A stretch of 64,000 nucleotides of DNA from Liolophura sinensis. Taxonomy: Eukaryota > Mollusca > Polyplacophora > Chitonida > Chitonidae. Location: positions 10,033,504 to 10,097,503 of the forward strand of contig NC_088298.1 of assembly GCF_032854445.1 (NCBI RefSeq), in the 5' to 3' direction. This document shows positions 63,765 through 64,000 of this stretch, in pieces. Under the pieces are notes generated by a model. That model made no database searches, had not been told where the DNA came from, and worked only from the letters and a program-made list of their open reading frames with translations. A program made the position numbers and the translations under genes. The number at the start of each line of letters is the position of its first letter. Position 1 is the stretch's first letter.

Positions 63765-64000
63765 CTTCAGATATTGCCTGGGAACAAGTTCGCCACCTTT
63801 CCTGGACATCATCATAGTCGGATACAGAACGATTTTCATACCGGCTACTGGCGCCCAAATTAAGACATAATCCCTAATGCCCTAATAAACTTAACCAAAG
63901 AGCCCAAATTCAAATCTAAATTTTGCAAATACGAGAAAATTTAAAGAGCCGTTTTTCTTTTCGACAGTTTGCGTGGCCTCTGTTGTATATTTGCGCCTTC
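63765..64000. other. Window end, unassigned
   Basis: No recognised feature. It may contain LINE tail or flank. Confidence 0.35.

Noticed and set aside
63545-63817. Plus-strand 90-codon ORF as a gene
   Set aside because: The opposite strand gives clear LINE linker/RNase H similarity.

Overview
The window looks like nuclear DNA of a mollusc, most likely a gastropod. The evidence is two tRNA-derived SINE families with molluscan-style 3' tails (GTGAAATATTCTTGAGTAYGGCGTAAAACACCAATC plus an AAAT-rich tail, and a GACTGAAATACTSTTAAAC...GTTAAAC tail), spliced transposase genes with GT-AG introns, I-type LINEs, and Gypsy, hAT, pogo and Harbinger elements packed into AT-rich DNA. There are no operons or other prokaryotic signals. 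Species identity is inference. A 200-base assembly gap lies at 4593-4792.

Layout. 1-11.3 kb is mostly non-coding: SINE copies, tandem duplications, a few exon-like islands (2320-2401, 4474-4554, 5822-5953, 9198-9384) and a minisatellite made of splice-donor-like units (9385-9745). 11.3-16.8 kb is the tail of a Gypsy pol followed by an almost full-length but dead LINE on the minus strand (LINE-1 copy here means 'first copy', not the L1 clade). 17-19.4 kb holds a 288-bp tandem duplication and a hAT fragment. 19448-22903 is a complete hAT transposon with inverted ends, an 8-bp target duplication and an intron containing a foldback. 23.8-26.7 kb is nested tandem duplication. 27.1-27.8 kb has two tRNA-Lys-type SINEs. 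28.2-31.6 kb carries a two-exon-plus transposase-like gene and a gag-like coding region on the minus strand. 33.2-34.6 kb interleaves a MADF/BESS protein gene (minus) with a Harbinger transposase remnant (plus). 34.8-35.6 kb is GC-rich with overlapping antisense ORFs.

36-48 kb is built of modular repeats. A 1.4-kb unit carrying a C2H2 zinc-finger exon and a promoter-like repeat array occurs at 37.7-39.1 kb and again at 43.7-48.1 kb. The second copy is split by a partial Gypsy element (5' LTR, PBS, gag and protease only). A large pogo/Tigger transposase gene with a PHD-like C-terminus lies between the copies. 48543-51912 is a second, complete pogo-type element with TA target duplication. 53-64 kb has a LINE 5' fragment, a second hAT-like gene, Gypsy RT-RNaseH-integrase remains, a RING-finger reading frame, a degenerate TTTCC repeat and a second LINE copy whose 3' part is inverted.

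Almost every coding sequence seen belongs to a mobile element, and nearly all carry frameshifts or stops. Several frameshifts fall exactly in homopolymer runs, so some may be sequence errors rather than decay. The strongest leads are the complete hAT and pogo elements, the stop-start overlap (TAATG/TGATG) conserved in two divergent LINE copies, the duplicated zinc-finger module, and the splice-donor minisatellite.
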